A stretch of DNA of 64,000 nt. It comes from Pascua guehoae. Its lineage: Eukaryota > Basidiomycota > Tremellomycetes > Trichosporonales > Trichosporonaceae. Both the position numbers and the translations under genes were made by a program. Shown here piece by piece: positions 22,064 through 33,125 of the stretch. The stretch spans positions 613,005 through 677,004 of the forward strand of contig BCJX01000017.1 of NCBI GenBank assembly GCA_001600415.1, in the 5' to 3' direction. Under the pieces are notes generated by a model. It made no database searches and was not told where the DNA came from. It saw nothing but the letters and a program-made list of their open reading frames with translations. Position 1 is the first letter of the stretch. Each line of letters starts with the position of its first letter.

Positions 22064-22901
22064 GACTGTTTCGATAGCATCGTGTATAACAGCGTCGCCT
22101 CGGTTCACACCCTGTTGAGAGAGCTGCCGCGTATGGGAATGTCGTACGGAGCCACGTGCTGTCCCTGCGACAGATCAAGCGAGCTGGAGCTCGTCAACGG
22201 ACGTCGCTCCAACAGCTCAATCGAATTCAAACTGCGAGTTGTCCGCTCATATCCATTGTGCTGGTCGTTGTGCTGTTTCGTTTGCAAAATGGTCAGAACA
22301 GTCATTTACCTCAAGAGCTGTAAAGCAAGCAAGGAAGACTGAACTGCGATCTGCGGCTGATGACTGGACTTTCTTTCGCACCGCTCGGCTTTCAAAGGGT
22401 TGCCATGTGGTGGCGACGAGCGGACCGAGCCGGAGAGTCTGCAAAGACAAACGCCATGTCTCTGGGCTCGCATCCCGCGCACGGTCCGCTCTGGAAATCA
22501 GGCGGCAATGTCTGATGCTCGATTATATTTCACTTTCAGGTCCCAGCACTCTAGTGTCTCAGGACTGCACTGATTCTCAGCCGTGTTTTGAGAGAGGGCC
22601 ATGGTGTATCGCATGTGACACTAGGCTGTGACTGTCATTGTTGTATGAGTGCGGCGGCGATGCGAGGGAGCCGAGGCAGTAGTGGAGGCCGAGGCCCAGG
22701 AGGGAGAGGTGAGATGATCTCGATGGGAATTTGACTGACATGCTGGATGGCGCACGCGGGCTCCAGGCGGTCTTGAGACTTTTTCCTACTAGCTGTACGG
22801 TAGGTCTGCTGGGCGACAGCGTGACGACCACCTCTGCACATTGGTTCACACACGAGTCAACTCGCGCGAGAGGGGAGGGCAGCAACTTGGACATACAGTA
22901 T

Positions 22902-23025
22902 CTGACAAAAAGGTTCGAGATGGGCGCAGGGATGCCGGGGCATGCAGTTCTTCATTTCTGCTGGGATTACATGTTCGGCAGAGAGAGACAGTGCCACCCT
23001 GCACTCCTCACGAACCTTTTGTCAG
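22902..23025. repeat. Inverted repeat around a 93-nt loop
   Basis: ctgacaaaaaggttcg at 22902-22917 is matched in reverse complement by cgaaccttttgtcag at 23011-23025, with one base missing in the A/T run. This could be the ends of a tiny mobile relic or a hairpin, but no target duplication is obvious. Confidence 0.5.
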
Positions 23026-23115
23026 TCACTGTAGACGCCAGACGGAACAAACAGGGCAGCGAATGCTGAGAGATCAACCACAATGGCGTTTAGCGTAGCA
23101 GTGCCACACTCACAG

Positions 23116-23233
23116 GAATGCCCGCGTGCAATCCTCGCAACATCCAGTCCGCTTGGCCTCTGAACTACATGGGCATTTTGTGTAGTGCTAACACACACCT
23201 ACAGAATGCCCGCGTGCCATCCTCGCAGTATCC
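23116..23233. repeat. Direct repeat of about 30 nt, 88 nt apart
   Basis: 23116-23145 and 23204-23233 both begin gaatgcccgcgtgc, then aatcctcgca or catcctcgca, and end atcc. Four or so mismatches. Each copy follows a short cacag or ctacag. Confidence 0.7.
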
Positions 23234-23616
23234 CGTCGTTTGCTCTCTGGGTCCGACACTTCTCTGTCACACGCTAGCGGGCAGCCTCGACAAGCAGGGC
23301 GGGACGGGCGTGGCGGTAAGTGGGCGCACAGGAGACCGAGTGGGAAATGGGAAATGGGACATGGAACATGGGGGTACCTGCAGGCGGGGAGTGAATGTAT
23401 AGATCCCAGGGCGCCACGACTGTTAGGCCGTGAACGACGCTGGGAGACCCACGCCGGGCATCATCCTCGTCGACAAGCTCTCGAGGCGGGGACAGGCTGG
23501 CCCAGCGCGCGACGCAAACACAGTGACGACGGCTAAGCCCCTCCAGCTCTGAACTTTGCGTCAGGCATCTATCTATAATAAAACGCGGAGATGCTGGACA
23601 CAAACCATGTTCAAGC

Positions 23617-23617
<1 letters not shown>

Positions 23618-23711
<94 letters not shown>

Positions 23712-23721
23712 NNNNNNNNNN
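23618..23721. repeat. (GT)n microsatellite ending in a 10-N gap
   Basis: About 47 perfect GT units (23618-23711), then ten N (23712-23721). The true length of the repeat is unknown. Confidence 0.98.
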
Positions 23722-24184
23722 GGGGAGACCGGAGGGGTCGCGGTGTTTGGGGCGGAGGGTGGATGGTGAGGACACAAGCACCAGCAACGGTCCAGACATG
23801 GGTGTGCAGTGGGCCTGGATTGCAGGGATGGCGAGGCTGTCGCTTTCAGAGCATGTGGATGGCGTGTCTGATTCTGCTTTCTGATCTCCCACCGCGCAAT
23901 TTCCTTTTCTTTTTCTTATTGCACGGTGAATAAGGAGCTAGTTGCTCGGGACTCGCGAACACACCGCGACCAAGGTGGCGTCGACCACCTGGAGCCGGAC
24001 CTGTGAGCCCGGCCTCCTGACCTTGCCGTAGACACCGATCAGTGTGCAATTTCGCCTCGATGGGGTGTCTGTCGGTACACCACGTCGGTTTCTCCTTTTC
24101 CACAATTGTCGCTCCCGAGCCTCGATGGAGGTAGATCGTTGAACGGGGCCGGACAGATGAAGCGGGGTGTCGTGGCCAGGCGCC

Positions 24185-24186
<2 letters not shown>

Positions 24187-24250
<64 letters not shown>
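24187..24250. repeat. Homopolymer run of 64 G
   Basis: An uninterrupted run of G on the plus strand, preceded by cgcccc. Such a run could form G-quadruplexes, or it could be an assembly or polishing artefact. Confidence 0.95.
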
Positions 24251-24251
<1 letters not shown>

Positions 24252-24792
24252 GAGGGGAGAGGGTTACGACAATGACGGAGCGGCAGACCCGCGGAGCGGA
24301 ACGCGAGATCGCGATGCGACACCATGCTTTCTCTGGCGATCGGGCAGACGTTGACAGATGGACAAAGAACCGAGCCGCCGGGACAATCCCGAGCGGCAAG
24401 ATGGCAGTCACTTCCGCTCCGCTGCCCAATCCGTTCCGCTCTCCTGTGTACCAGTACCCGTTCCAATCGTCTGATCCGAATCCCTTTGAGCGGCATGGCC
24501 GCGTCCTCGGGCGAGGCTCCTGCCGCCGCAACGGAATCATCGGAGGCAAAGTTGGCGTCCACGTCCCATTAACCCCGCCTCGGTCAGCCGGACCGTGTAC
24601 CCGATTCGCCCTCGGCGGTCTGGGACAAGACGCGGGGATAAGTATTGTGGACGGCGGGGTTGTTGTATGGATTTTCGCGCTGGCGTGGTGTGTGTCGTCA
24701 CGTGCGGGGGGTGGGTTGGCGTGCAGCAAGGCGGTCAGTAGGGGAATGGAGATTGTGATAGGGACTGGAGATGGGGATGGGGAATGACGGAG

Positions 24793-24828
24793 ATGGTGAG
24801 TGAGACCCAGATGGTGAGTGAGACCCAG
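24793..24828. repeat. Perfect 18-nt tandem duplication
   Basis: The unit atggtgagtgagacccag occurs twice in a row. Confidence 0.95.
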
Positions 24829-25376
24829 TTGCGATGTCATGAGGATACTGGGCGCTGTTACGGTGGAGTGCGCCGCACGCACGGGCACGGGCTTTGGCAC
24901 AGCTGCCGACGGGCCGGCGGTTAGGCAGGCGAGGGAGGCCTGAGGCCTGGAACGCGCAACGCCCCTGGGCTGTCGAGGCGGCTGATGCTGGTCGATGGCC
25001 TCGTGGCGACTGTGGGAGGTATTACGAGGGGCCTTTAGTATTCGGCGACGGCCAGACGCACCATATCAGTCAGTACGAGTTACGAGTTAGACCATTAGGC
25101 CATTAGCACACACCCAATGCCTGCCCGCACACCCTAGTGTCCGTATCATATTTTTGTAATGCATACAAGCCGCTGGCGCGGAACTGCTGACGCGACGTAG
25201 CCGACGTCCACCTATACACTCTCTTTCACACTCGCGAGGCGAGTGTCTGGGTCGCCCTGGTCCCCGTGCTGGTAGACCAGCCGCCCGCTCGCGCTTTTAG
25301 ACGCCCTCTCGACCAACCGACCGACCGACATTGCTCTCCGCGGTTGATTACGTTATACACCGTGGATTGCGCGCGT

Positions 25377-26643
25377 CTAGAAGCCCGCAGGCATCTTCCT
25401 GTCGGTGGCCATCTCGTACTTGAGCTTGGCCAGTGCGCCACCGGGGTTGAGGCCCTTGGGGCACGTCCGGGTGCAGTTGAGAATGGTGTGGCAGCGGTAC
25501 AGGCTCATGCTGTTCTGGAGACGCTCCTTGCGCTCCTCGGTGTAGCCGTCACGCGAGTCGGCGACCCAGCGGTAGGCCTGCATGAGGACGGCGGGGCCGA
25601 GGTACTGGTCCTGGTTCCACCAGTAGGATGGGCACGAGGTCGAGCAGCACGCGCAGAGAATGCACTCGTACATGCCGTCGAGCTTCTTGCGGTCCTCCTG
25701 CGACTGGAGGAACTCGCCGTGGGCAGGGGGGTGGTCGTTCTTGAGGTAGGGCTCAATCGACTTGTACTGCTTGTAGAAGAGGGTGAGATCGGGGACGAGG
25801 TCCTTGACGACGTAGACTGCGAGGGTGGTTAGCATATGTACATTGCATTGCCATTGGCAGGTTGGGGTTGGTTGGGTGAGGAGGTTGGTTGGGTGGTTGG
25901 GTGAGGGTATGGCGAAAGGTTGAATGGTATTTGGAGACATGGCATTGGACGAAGCCCAAAGGCCCCAGACGGGGAATTGACCACGCGACCCTGTGGGACA
26001 CGGCATGGTGGGTCTAGTTCAAAACTCACGCGAAGGCAGAGGGTAGATCTTGGACGTCTTGGCCGTGTCCTTGGGGATGCGGCAGAGACAGGCAAGAGTG
26101 TTGATGCCGTCAATGTTCATGGCGCACGAGCCGCAAATGCCCTCACGGCACGAGCGACGGAAGGTGAGGGTGGGGTCCTGCTCGTTCTTGATCTTGATCT
26201 GCGCGGGGTCAGCATCCTGCGGCGTCTTTCCAGTGGCGGCGAGGCCCTACTGACCAGAGCGTCGAGCATCATGGGGCCACACTGGTTCAGGTCGACCTTG
26301 TACGACTGGAGCTTGGGCTTCTCGGCGGGGGTGTCGGGGTTCTACGAGGCATTGTCAGCAAATGAGGTAGGGCCGGTTAGAGTGCAGCCAAAGTCGCCGA
26401 TGTGTAAAGCATCTTCCCACGCGTTTCTTTGGTGCACACTGCGCAGAGGTTGCTCTGCACTGCTGCACATCTACTTACCCAGCGGTAGATCTTGAACTCC
26501 TTGATGGCAGGGGGCTTGGAGCCCGCGGGAGGCGTGGACGCTTCAGATGGCTGAGCAAACGAGGCGACGGCCGAGGTGGAGAGGGGGCGAGCAAACTGAG
26601 CCGTGCGGGGGATGGCACGGAGGGCCGAGGTAGAGCGCATCAT
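25377..26643 (-). CDS. SDH2: Succinate dehydrogenase iron-sulfur subunit
   Basis: The electron-transfer subunit of mitochondrial complex II, passing electrons from the flavoprotein to ubiquinone. Four exons on the minus strand: 26643-26479, 26341-26255, 26198-26030, 25816-25377, giving 286 residues. The N-terminus is a mitochondrial presequence rich in Arg and Ser ([20 protein letters not shown]). The [2Fe-2S] ligands lie in CREGICGSC and the following C of NTLAC. The [4Fe-4S] and [3Fe-4S] ligands lie in [17 protein letters not shown] and [14 protein letters not shown]. The His after the first of these last cysteines and the Pro before SYWWN are both the usual residues, so the common changes linked to SDH-inhibitor resistance are absent. 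All intron phases agree. Confidence 0.96.
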
Positions 26644-27248
26644 GGTGGCGAGGGAAACTAAGGGGGTGGGTGGGGACCGAGAAGAGACGAGAGCGGGAGA
26701 GTGGTGAGGTGAAGGATGATGAAGTGCCGAGTGTTGAGATGTATGTAGTAGTTGGAGTGGTGGTGGTGGTGCGGGGTGTGTGGGTCAGGTGCTCGCTCGC
26801 AGCCTACGCGCGCCAGGAGCACAGAGCATACTGTAGGTTTGCCGGTGTGAGCGGCTCCGTCACTCACTCACTGCCTGCTGGGTGGCCAGAGCCTACTCTG
26901 TAGGCTCCTTGTGGATTGGTGCGGATCCCTCCGGAGACGCGGAACTGTTCGGGGACAAAAGCCGATTGTCCAATAAACACGCTTGTATATCGAAGTGTCC
27001 CACATCCAATAACCAGGCACAGCCCATCCACATGTCCGTTTCTCCGTCACACCAATTTGCTTCCGCTAATTCACACAACTCACACTTTCAATCCAAGTGT
27101 AAATAAATCCCTCTAATCCGATCCGGTCCACGGGCGCCAGCTCATCTTCTCCACACCAACGGTGATGCCAATGCATAACAAAGTAGTGTTTGTGCGGGTT
27201 TGTACAGCGCTCGCACATTTTGCGGCGCCCCAGATGCAGACCAACATC
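26644..27248. other. Intergenic, SDH2 promoter side
   Basis: 605 bases between the SDH2 start and the PAM17 stop, both on the minus strand. A (ggt)-rich stretch at 26755-26775 is the only simple repeat noticed. Confidence 0.5.
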
Positions 27249-28464
27249 TCAAGGCTCCTCTCCAGGAACACCATGCGCCGCCTTGCGGTCGTACGCCTTC
27301 TGGTCCTTGAGCCAGCGGCGGTACGTGGGAATCGAGACAATCTACAGAAACAAATTGGCACCAGAGACCATGCGAAGAGAAGAGATATTACACGAGTGCG
27401 AACAACCAAGGCGCCACACGGTAGTTTAGAGCGAACAACGTACAAGTAAAAGTAAACAAACACGCGCGAACGTCAGCGCCTGAGCTCCGCCGCATCTCAA
27501 CTCGACGCAACGCACCTTCTCGCCGTAAAAGTCGGGTGCAGGGTTGTTGACACTCTGGCGGCTGGGGTCAGAACGCCTTGCCTTTATCCTCGCGTAGAAC
27601 TCGCGGTCCATAACCTCGAGCGGAGGGGGGTTGCCGCGCGACAGCTTGGGGTGGGTCACGGAGAAGAGGCCGCCACCGATCGACGGGCCGATGAGGTAAC
27701 CGAGGACTGGAATTAGTTTTCGTTCACATGCGAGGGACGCGTAGGGTTTCTAAACATCTACACGAGCGCAACCAGAAACTGGGAGGTGTACGCGAGTGAT
27801 TCCGCGCCAGAAGCACAACACAAGCTCGCGTGCGCGAGGGGCCCGTCCAAGCTGCGCAACGGTTGTGCCGCACGCAATTGCCACACTAGCCGCCCACACA
27901 CTTGGTTGAGCAACTGATCGGACCCAGAACACCAGTCCGGTGTGTGCAATGTCAAGAAGTGAGAACGACCCATCAAGCCTCGTACTCCATCATCGTCCGA
28001 GGTTGCCGCTCCGAAAGTCAGTACTCACGACCACAGCCAAGACTATAACGGGCGTCAGTACTATCCTCCACATCTTGTTCGGCACAACTCACGTTGCACC
28101 GCCGTAGACAAGCCTGCTCGTTAGCTCATGACCAACCTCGCTGATCGCATAGAACTCACATGGGGTCGAGTCCCATAATCATCTGGCTGGGGTCCATCTC
28201 GATACTGGCAAAGTAGCTGGCGCCAAGGAAGAGGCTAGCAACCGAGGATGGGACAGACGCAATCGTCGCCCACTGCTTGCGCCGCTTGCGCATCGCGAGG
28301 TACTCGGACCATGGCATCGGGAGGATCTGGGGCGTGCTCGACGAGGCCTCGGGCTCTGACGCGTTGGTGGACGAGTAGCGCACAAAGGAGCGAGCCATGA
28401 CGGGCATGCCAGCGGGTACACCGGCACGCATGCGGAGGAGTGAGGTGGAGCGGAGGGTCGACAT
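27249..28464 (-). CDS. PAM17: Mitochondrial import motor subunit PAM17
   Basis: A multi-pass inner-membrane protein of the presequence translocase-associated motor, needed for Hsp70-driven import into the matrix. Five exons on the minus strand: 28464-28160, 28113-28093, 28042-28029, 27706-27516, 27341-27249, giving 207 residues, close to the yeast length. Exon 1 has an Arg/Ser presequence, then MPWSEYLAMRKRRKQW and the first membrane segment ending MIMGLDPM. The small exons supply LVYGGATLGCG. Exon 4 gives LLGYLIGPSIGGGLF, then MDREFYARIKARR and PDFYGEK. The last gives IVSIPTYRRWLKDQKAY. The two internal exons are only 21 and 14 nt, but every junction is in phase and the joined protein matches the family throughout. 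Confidence 0.9.
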
Positions 28465-28749
28465 TGTTGAAGCTGTCGCTGTCGTTATCGCTGTGATCGA
28501 TAAAAGTGGTCAACGATGTAGGTTAGTCGAAGCAAGCCGAGATTGAAGGTGGAACTTCCGAGATGACGCACTGGTACTGCGGCGTTACACCTGTCCACTC
28601 CGACGTGGCGGTGGCAAATCGGGTCAATGCGGGGTCCCCACATCGGCCGAACGGGAAGTCTGCCTTGGTTACCCGGTTGCCACCTCAAACATCTCCAACA
28701 TCACCCATCTCGCTTCCACTCCACTCCATTCTCCCCAAACTCGCCACAA
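28465..28749. promoter_or_regulatory. Divergent promoter region
   Basis: 285 bases between the PAM17 start (minus) and the F-box gene start (plus), which must share regulatory sequence. No motif stands out. Confidence 0.5.
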
Positions 28750-30877
28750 ATGACCCGCGATGCTCGCCTCACGCCGAGCCCACCACCCAGTTCATCAAAA
28801 GGAAAGGGCAAGCAGCGTGCAGCTCCTGCTCTCGAGCTGCTCGACTTGCCTGGCGAGATTCTAAGCCAGATCTGCAGGTAAGATGAAGCGATATCCGGAA
28901 CTCCGACCCGGGCTCCGATGGGTGTTGACGTCAAGCTACCTCCCACTCGACGAGCTCATCCAGCTCCTCTCGCTCAACACGGCGCTGCACAACCTCACAC
29001 GGTCTCACCTCACACCTCTGCGGCCCGTCCTCCGCGCCCTCACCCTCGCAGGTCCTCCGTACCCACACGCTCTAGCGGTCCTTCCTTCCCTTTCACACCT
29101 CGTGGGCCATGACGATGGCAACCTCTTTCTCGACGTCCTGGTGCGCTGCTCCCCAAAGTGGATTCTGGAGCGTTTCGAGCTTGGACGGTGGCGAGATAGC
29201 GTATGGCGCGAGGCGTTTGAGCGCCGCTTTCTTCCCAGCTGGAAGCGGTACAAGGAAGCCGACGACTCGTGGCGCGCAGTCTTCCTCCGCGTCCTGGCGC
29301 GGCTGGAACACCGCGGCGTTGGGTGTACGCACCACGAGTCGTGGACACGCTTTCTCGCACTGAGGCGGAACGGCTCTGCTACCATCAACAGGATTTATAC
29401 GCGGACATTCGATCCGTACGAGATTTTCGATGAACTCAAGTGGGTGACACCTTGACCCACCACAACACGCCAGGTACTAACCCGCAGAACACAAGCCAAC
29501 CTCGCCGAACATCCCACACAGGTCCGCGTCCTCGTCCACCTCCAAGACGTCCGCATTATTGTCCTCGGTCTCACTGTTGACCGAACGTCGTATTCGATCA
29601 ATCCCAATGCGCACATGGTGCTCCATCCACCATTGCTGCGCTACCTCAACAACCCAGAGCATTATCGCCGCCCTAAGCGCCGTCAGTCAGACCACTCGAG
29701 CAACCCATCCGTTGCTCCGCCGACCCCAGTTCCTCCTGTGCCGGTTGCATTTACGTCAAGCCTCCCTATGCCCTTGGCCGTATCGCAGGGCTACCTACCA
29801 CTTGTGCGCTCAACGTCGGCGGACGCATCGTCATCGGGGAACACTTACCGTGATCCGACATCGTTTCGAACTCACAGCCTCGGCGCGACACCGTCTCTCC
29901 TCTCGTCCATCACGGGTTGGATAAACCGGCCACGCCGAGCGTCATACGCATCAACAAGCAGCACAGAAAGTGAAGCGAGTACACTTGCGTCCCTTTCCCT
30001 TGCCCGCGTCGACAGTAGGGAAGAGCGCCGGCGGCAGGATGAGCGCCGATGGCTTTCGCGTGCTCGATCACGCTCTGGCTCTGGCGCTCAAGCACTTCAC
30101 CTCCCGCTGCAGCTTAGTCCTAGCATTGAATCGCCCACTCAAACGTTCTCGCAGCAACTCCCAACAGGCGCATCGCCCACCCAAGCGCCATCGCAATCAC
30201 TCCCGCCAGTGTCCTCGCCACTCATCTCCACTTCGGCCATGCCAGCCCTGCCTGAACATGAGCCTCTTCCTCCCACTGCCCCCGAGTTTGGACCATCTTC
30301 TTCGCCTGCGTCATCCCCGCCTCCATCGCCTTCTCCTGCACCTCGCCGTGTACGGCTTCCGTACGTGCCCGTTGTGCATCCCACACCAGCGTACAGCCAT
30401 CGCTTGTATCCAAACCACACGCCTGGGCCTCCGGACCGCGGCGATGTTATGCCCCCCGTACGCGACTTCCGCGCCGACTACCTCGAGGTCGAGGACGAAG
30501 GCGACCGTGTGTGGGCCGGCGACGTTGTGTGGGGCGCCGACGGGACACGCATGGCCGAGTGGCTTCCTGGGAGCCAGATGCACCGTCGCTGGGTGGGACC
30601 GATGATGTGAGTCGCTTTGGAACGCTGCTCGCCACAATTGACACTCAGTATCCTTGCACAGCTGTTTCCCGCCACGCGTACTGGCGCAGTTCCTGCAGGT
30701 GCTCCACGAGAGGCTGCCGTGGAGGGCGTCGAACCTGATCTGGGACCGCACGGAATGTATGTGTCGTTGGGATGGGAGGACTTTGATGCGCTCCTGCCGT
30801 GGGTGGAGCTGCGTGGGGCTGGATTACAGAATGAGTCGCGGCGGCCCGGGTTTGGGTTTGAATCTCCAGAGCCGTAG
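28750..30877 (+). CDS. F-box domain protein
   Basis: Four exons (28750-28877, 28936-29439, 29488-30606, 30649-30877) give 659 residues. The F-box (LELLDLPGEILSQICSYLPL) is formed across the first intron, which supports that splice. F-box proteins link substrates to SCF ubiquitin ligases. After the F-box comes a helical region of about 170 residues rich in Trp and Arg, then a long disordered Ser/Pro-rich section (for example PSSSPASSPPPSPSPAPRR). A conserved-looking end follows, with VWAGDVVWGADG, MHRRWVGPM and YVSLGWEDFDALLPWVELR. No repeat domain such as WD40 or LRR is visible, so the target is unknown. Introns are 42-58 nt and phases all agree. Confidence 0.75.
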
Positions 30878-31573
30878 ACCCTTGTATGCATGTAGCATAG
30901 TCGCCATCAGCGTCTCGCATGAGCTGTGCAATGATGGCATTCCTGTAGAATGCCAAGCCTTTGATGCAGGTGGGATAATGATGATGATGACACGAGTGCC
31001 ACAAAGCATTCGTGGGAGAGTGGGACCTGGTATTGATAGCCGGATTTGGGCGGTGGGGGAAGGTGGGGGAATGGATTAATGGTTGTGCCGAGACGAGCGA
31101 GACGGTGCCAAAGCCGAGCAACAGTGCACCAGTAGTGGGTGGCAGTTGCCGAACAGGTGACACAAGACAAGACTCTGCCTGTTCACATCCTCATCTGCAT
31201 CCTCACTACTTTGCCCACTTCGACAAAGCACCTCGTTCATCTTGCACGTCATCCACCACCACTCTGATCGCGCCACCCGCCATCCATCACCTCGCTCACA
31301 CCACTTCCAACTGGCCCCGCACCCGACCGAGCGCGCGATTTGCCACCCACCCCGTGGTGACCCTTTGGTGCCCATCAATCTCCCTACCTCCACTTTCCCC
31401 CCACCCCCATCGAGTCACCAAGTCACCACCCCAAGGCCCGGCGCACCGCCGCCGCCCGCCTTGCCACAATCCTCCTACACCTTGTTCCCTTTAGTCTTCC
31501 CCATTCCTCGCCCCCCAACCTCCTCAACCACCTCTTCCTCCGCATCTATCGCCCCCCGACAGTCACATCCACC
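30878..31573. other. Intergenic with C-rich leader
   Basis: 696 bases. The second half (from about 31200) is strongly C/A/T-rich on the plus strand, a typical leader for the Yippee-like gene. No gene is seen. Confidence 0.5.
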
Positions 31574-32428
31574 ATGGGCCGCTCGTTCCGCGTCTATCTC
31601 GCCGGCGACATTCTTATCACCTGCAAGGGGTGTGGCAACCATCTCGCCGTCAGCGAGAGTATCATGTCGCGCGTGAGTACGGGTATCAAGTGGTGCAGCC
31701 AGTCATGTCGGGGCCATTATCGTGTCTATTGGCCCCTCGGCGGGTCTACGGCTCCGTTGCCGTCCGCGTTCGGACGATAGCGGTGGCAACAGCCCAGACG
31801 GAGTACCACACCCCATCGATTCTTGAGGAATGTCCCCATAACATACTGACATTAGAACTTTCACGGCACCCACGGCAAGGCCTACCTCGTCCGGCATGTG
31901 TGCGTTGCTGGCCTGCTCCCCAGGAGCCGTAGATACCTAGGAAGGAAGGCTGCTGACCCACCAGTGTGAACACGTACACGTCCGCTGAAGCAGAGGACCG
32001 CGATATGCGCACCGGAAAGCACACTGTGCGCGATGTGTTCTGCGGCGTGTGCAATCAATCCCTTGGGTGGACGTATGTGAGTGTCGGCGCAATGGCGGCT
32101 GTGGGGAGCGGAGGCTACGACTGGAGGAGGGGAAGCGAACAAGGGCCCTGCGTCCCTGCGCCAGTGTCGGAGCCACTTGCAATGCTGCTTCTCACAACAA
32201 CGCCCGTGATATCGTACAGCACTACCCATACTCTGACTACTGCGAGTGCACACCGCTGACCCGCTTCAGATCTTTGCATACGAGCCGTCAGAGAAGTACA
32301 AGGAAGGCCGGTACATTCTCGAACGCGAGCGCATCAAGGAGAAGCCCGACCTCGGCGGCCTGAGCAAGCCGCGCATCGAGGAGGTCGTCGAGCCCACCAG
32401 GACACCAGTGGTCGTCGGCCGGAGGTGA
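31574..32428 (+). CDS. Yippee-like zinc-binding protein
   Basis: Yippee proteins are small conserved eukaryotic zinc proteins; in yeast and animals some act as part of GID/CTLH-type complexes, but the role here is not shown. Four exons (31574-31672, 31856-31899, 31965-32076, 32270-32428) give 137 residues. The zinc ligands are CKGCGNHL in exon 1 and CGVCNQSLGW in exon 3. Between them are the family landmarks NFHGTHGKAYL, VVNTY and DRDMRTGKHTVRDVFC. After the second pair comes IFAYEPSEKYKEGRYILER, also typical. The introns (183, 65 and 193 nt) are relatively large for the window and the second exon is 44 nt. A short C-terminal tail is rich in Pro and Val. Confidence 0.92.
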
Positions 32429-33125
32429 GGAAGAATGCCAGTCCCGGCAAACCTCCGTCGGCGCAAACCGCTAGTACTCGGGGGCGACGGCCCGCCGGCG
32501 GCCGAATACCGCGAGTGGACATGCGATACCCAGCCTTTGCCACCACGTCTCACCCTCCCCTCCCACCATCTACCACCAGCACACCACCCCAAGCGCCCCC
32601 GCCGCCCATCGCTTATGCGGTTCGCTACGCCGGCTCGGGGGCTACCACCAAGCTGCCAGCCCGGCGCCCCCCGCACCGCCCATCATCAATGACATCATCT
32701 TCTGTATCGAGCGTGGCTGGCCCGCTTTGTTTTCTGGTCCTCTGTACGTGTGTATGTTTGGTTGTCATGCAGATTTTATGTTCACTACTGTTGGTTGCAT
32801 GCTGCATTCGCCTTGTGCCCATGTGCATCGGAATGGCCGGATGTGTCGCCGCCTCGCGTCTGTCGATGGAAGCGTCAGTTCTCAGGTGATCGCCGCCGAC
32901 GATGGCGTCATGGCCCAGACTTGGCATGGGCACGGTGATGCCAATCGCGCACGTGGCGCACGTGGCGTTGTGGAGCCCCAGGCCAGAGTTGACTGTCAGC
33001 CTCGGGCAACAACAGCCCTACCCAACTCTCGCCGTGACATCCGCATCTTTGCTCTTTATCACCCCACATTCACAAACGAGCAATCAGAACATCCACCTGG
33101 CCTCTCATTCGCCTACTCCAACACG
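32429..33125. other. Intergenic
   Basis: 697 bases between two plus-strand genes. The frame of the downstream gene stays open far upstream but begins to look protein-like only at the ATG at 33126. Confidence 0.45.

Larger units (their letters stand above)
20316..25376. other. Five-kilobase gene-poor region
   Basis: No frame here has both length and recognisable protein features. The base composition is more AT-rich than neighbouring genes. It contains a 19-nt tandem duplication (20320-20357), a gtcgc-rich repeat (21957-22063), an inverted repeat (22902-23025), a direct repeat (23116-23233), the GT microsatellite with a gap, and the G run. Relics of mobile DNA are possible but no transposase or reverse transcriptase motif is seen. 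Confidence 0.5.

Noticed and set aside
21961..22342. Ser/Arg/Val-rich open frames over the gtcgc repeat
   Set aside because: Translation of a simple repeat.
23938..24900. Minus-strand open frame with a poly-Pro tract
   Set aside because: The Pro tract is the translated G run, and the rest has no protein-like features or family match.
27707..28028. Possible small gene or snoRNA inside the 322-nt PAM17 intron
   Set aside because: The 72-codon frame lacks protein character, and no convincing C and D box pair was found.
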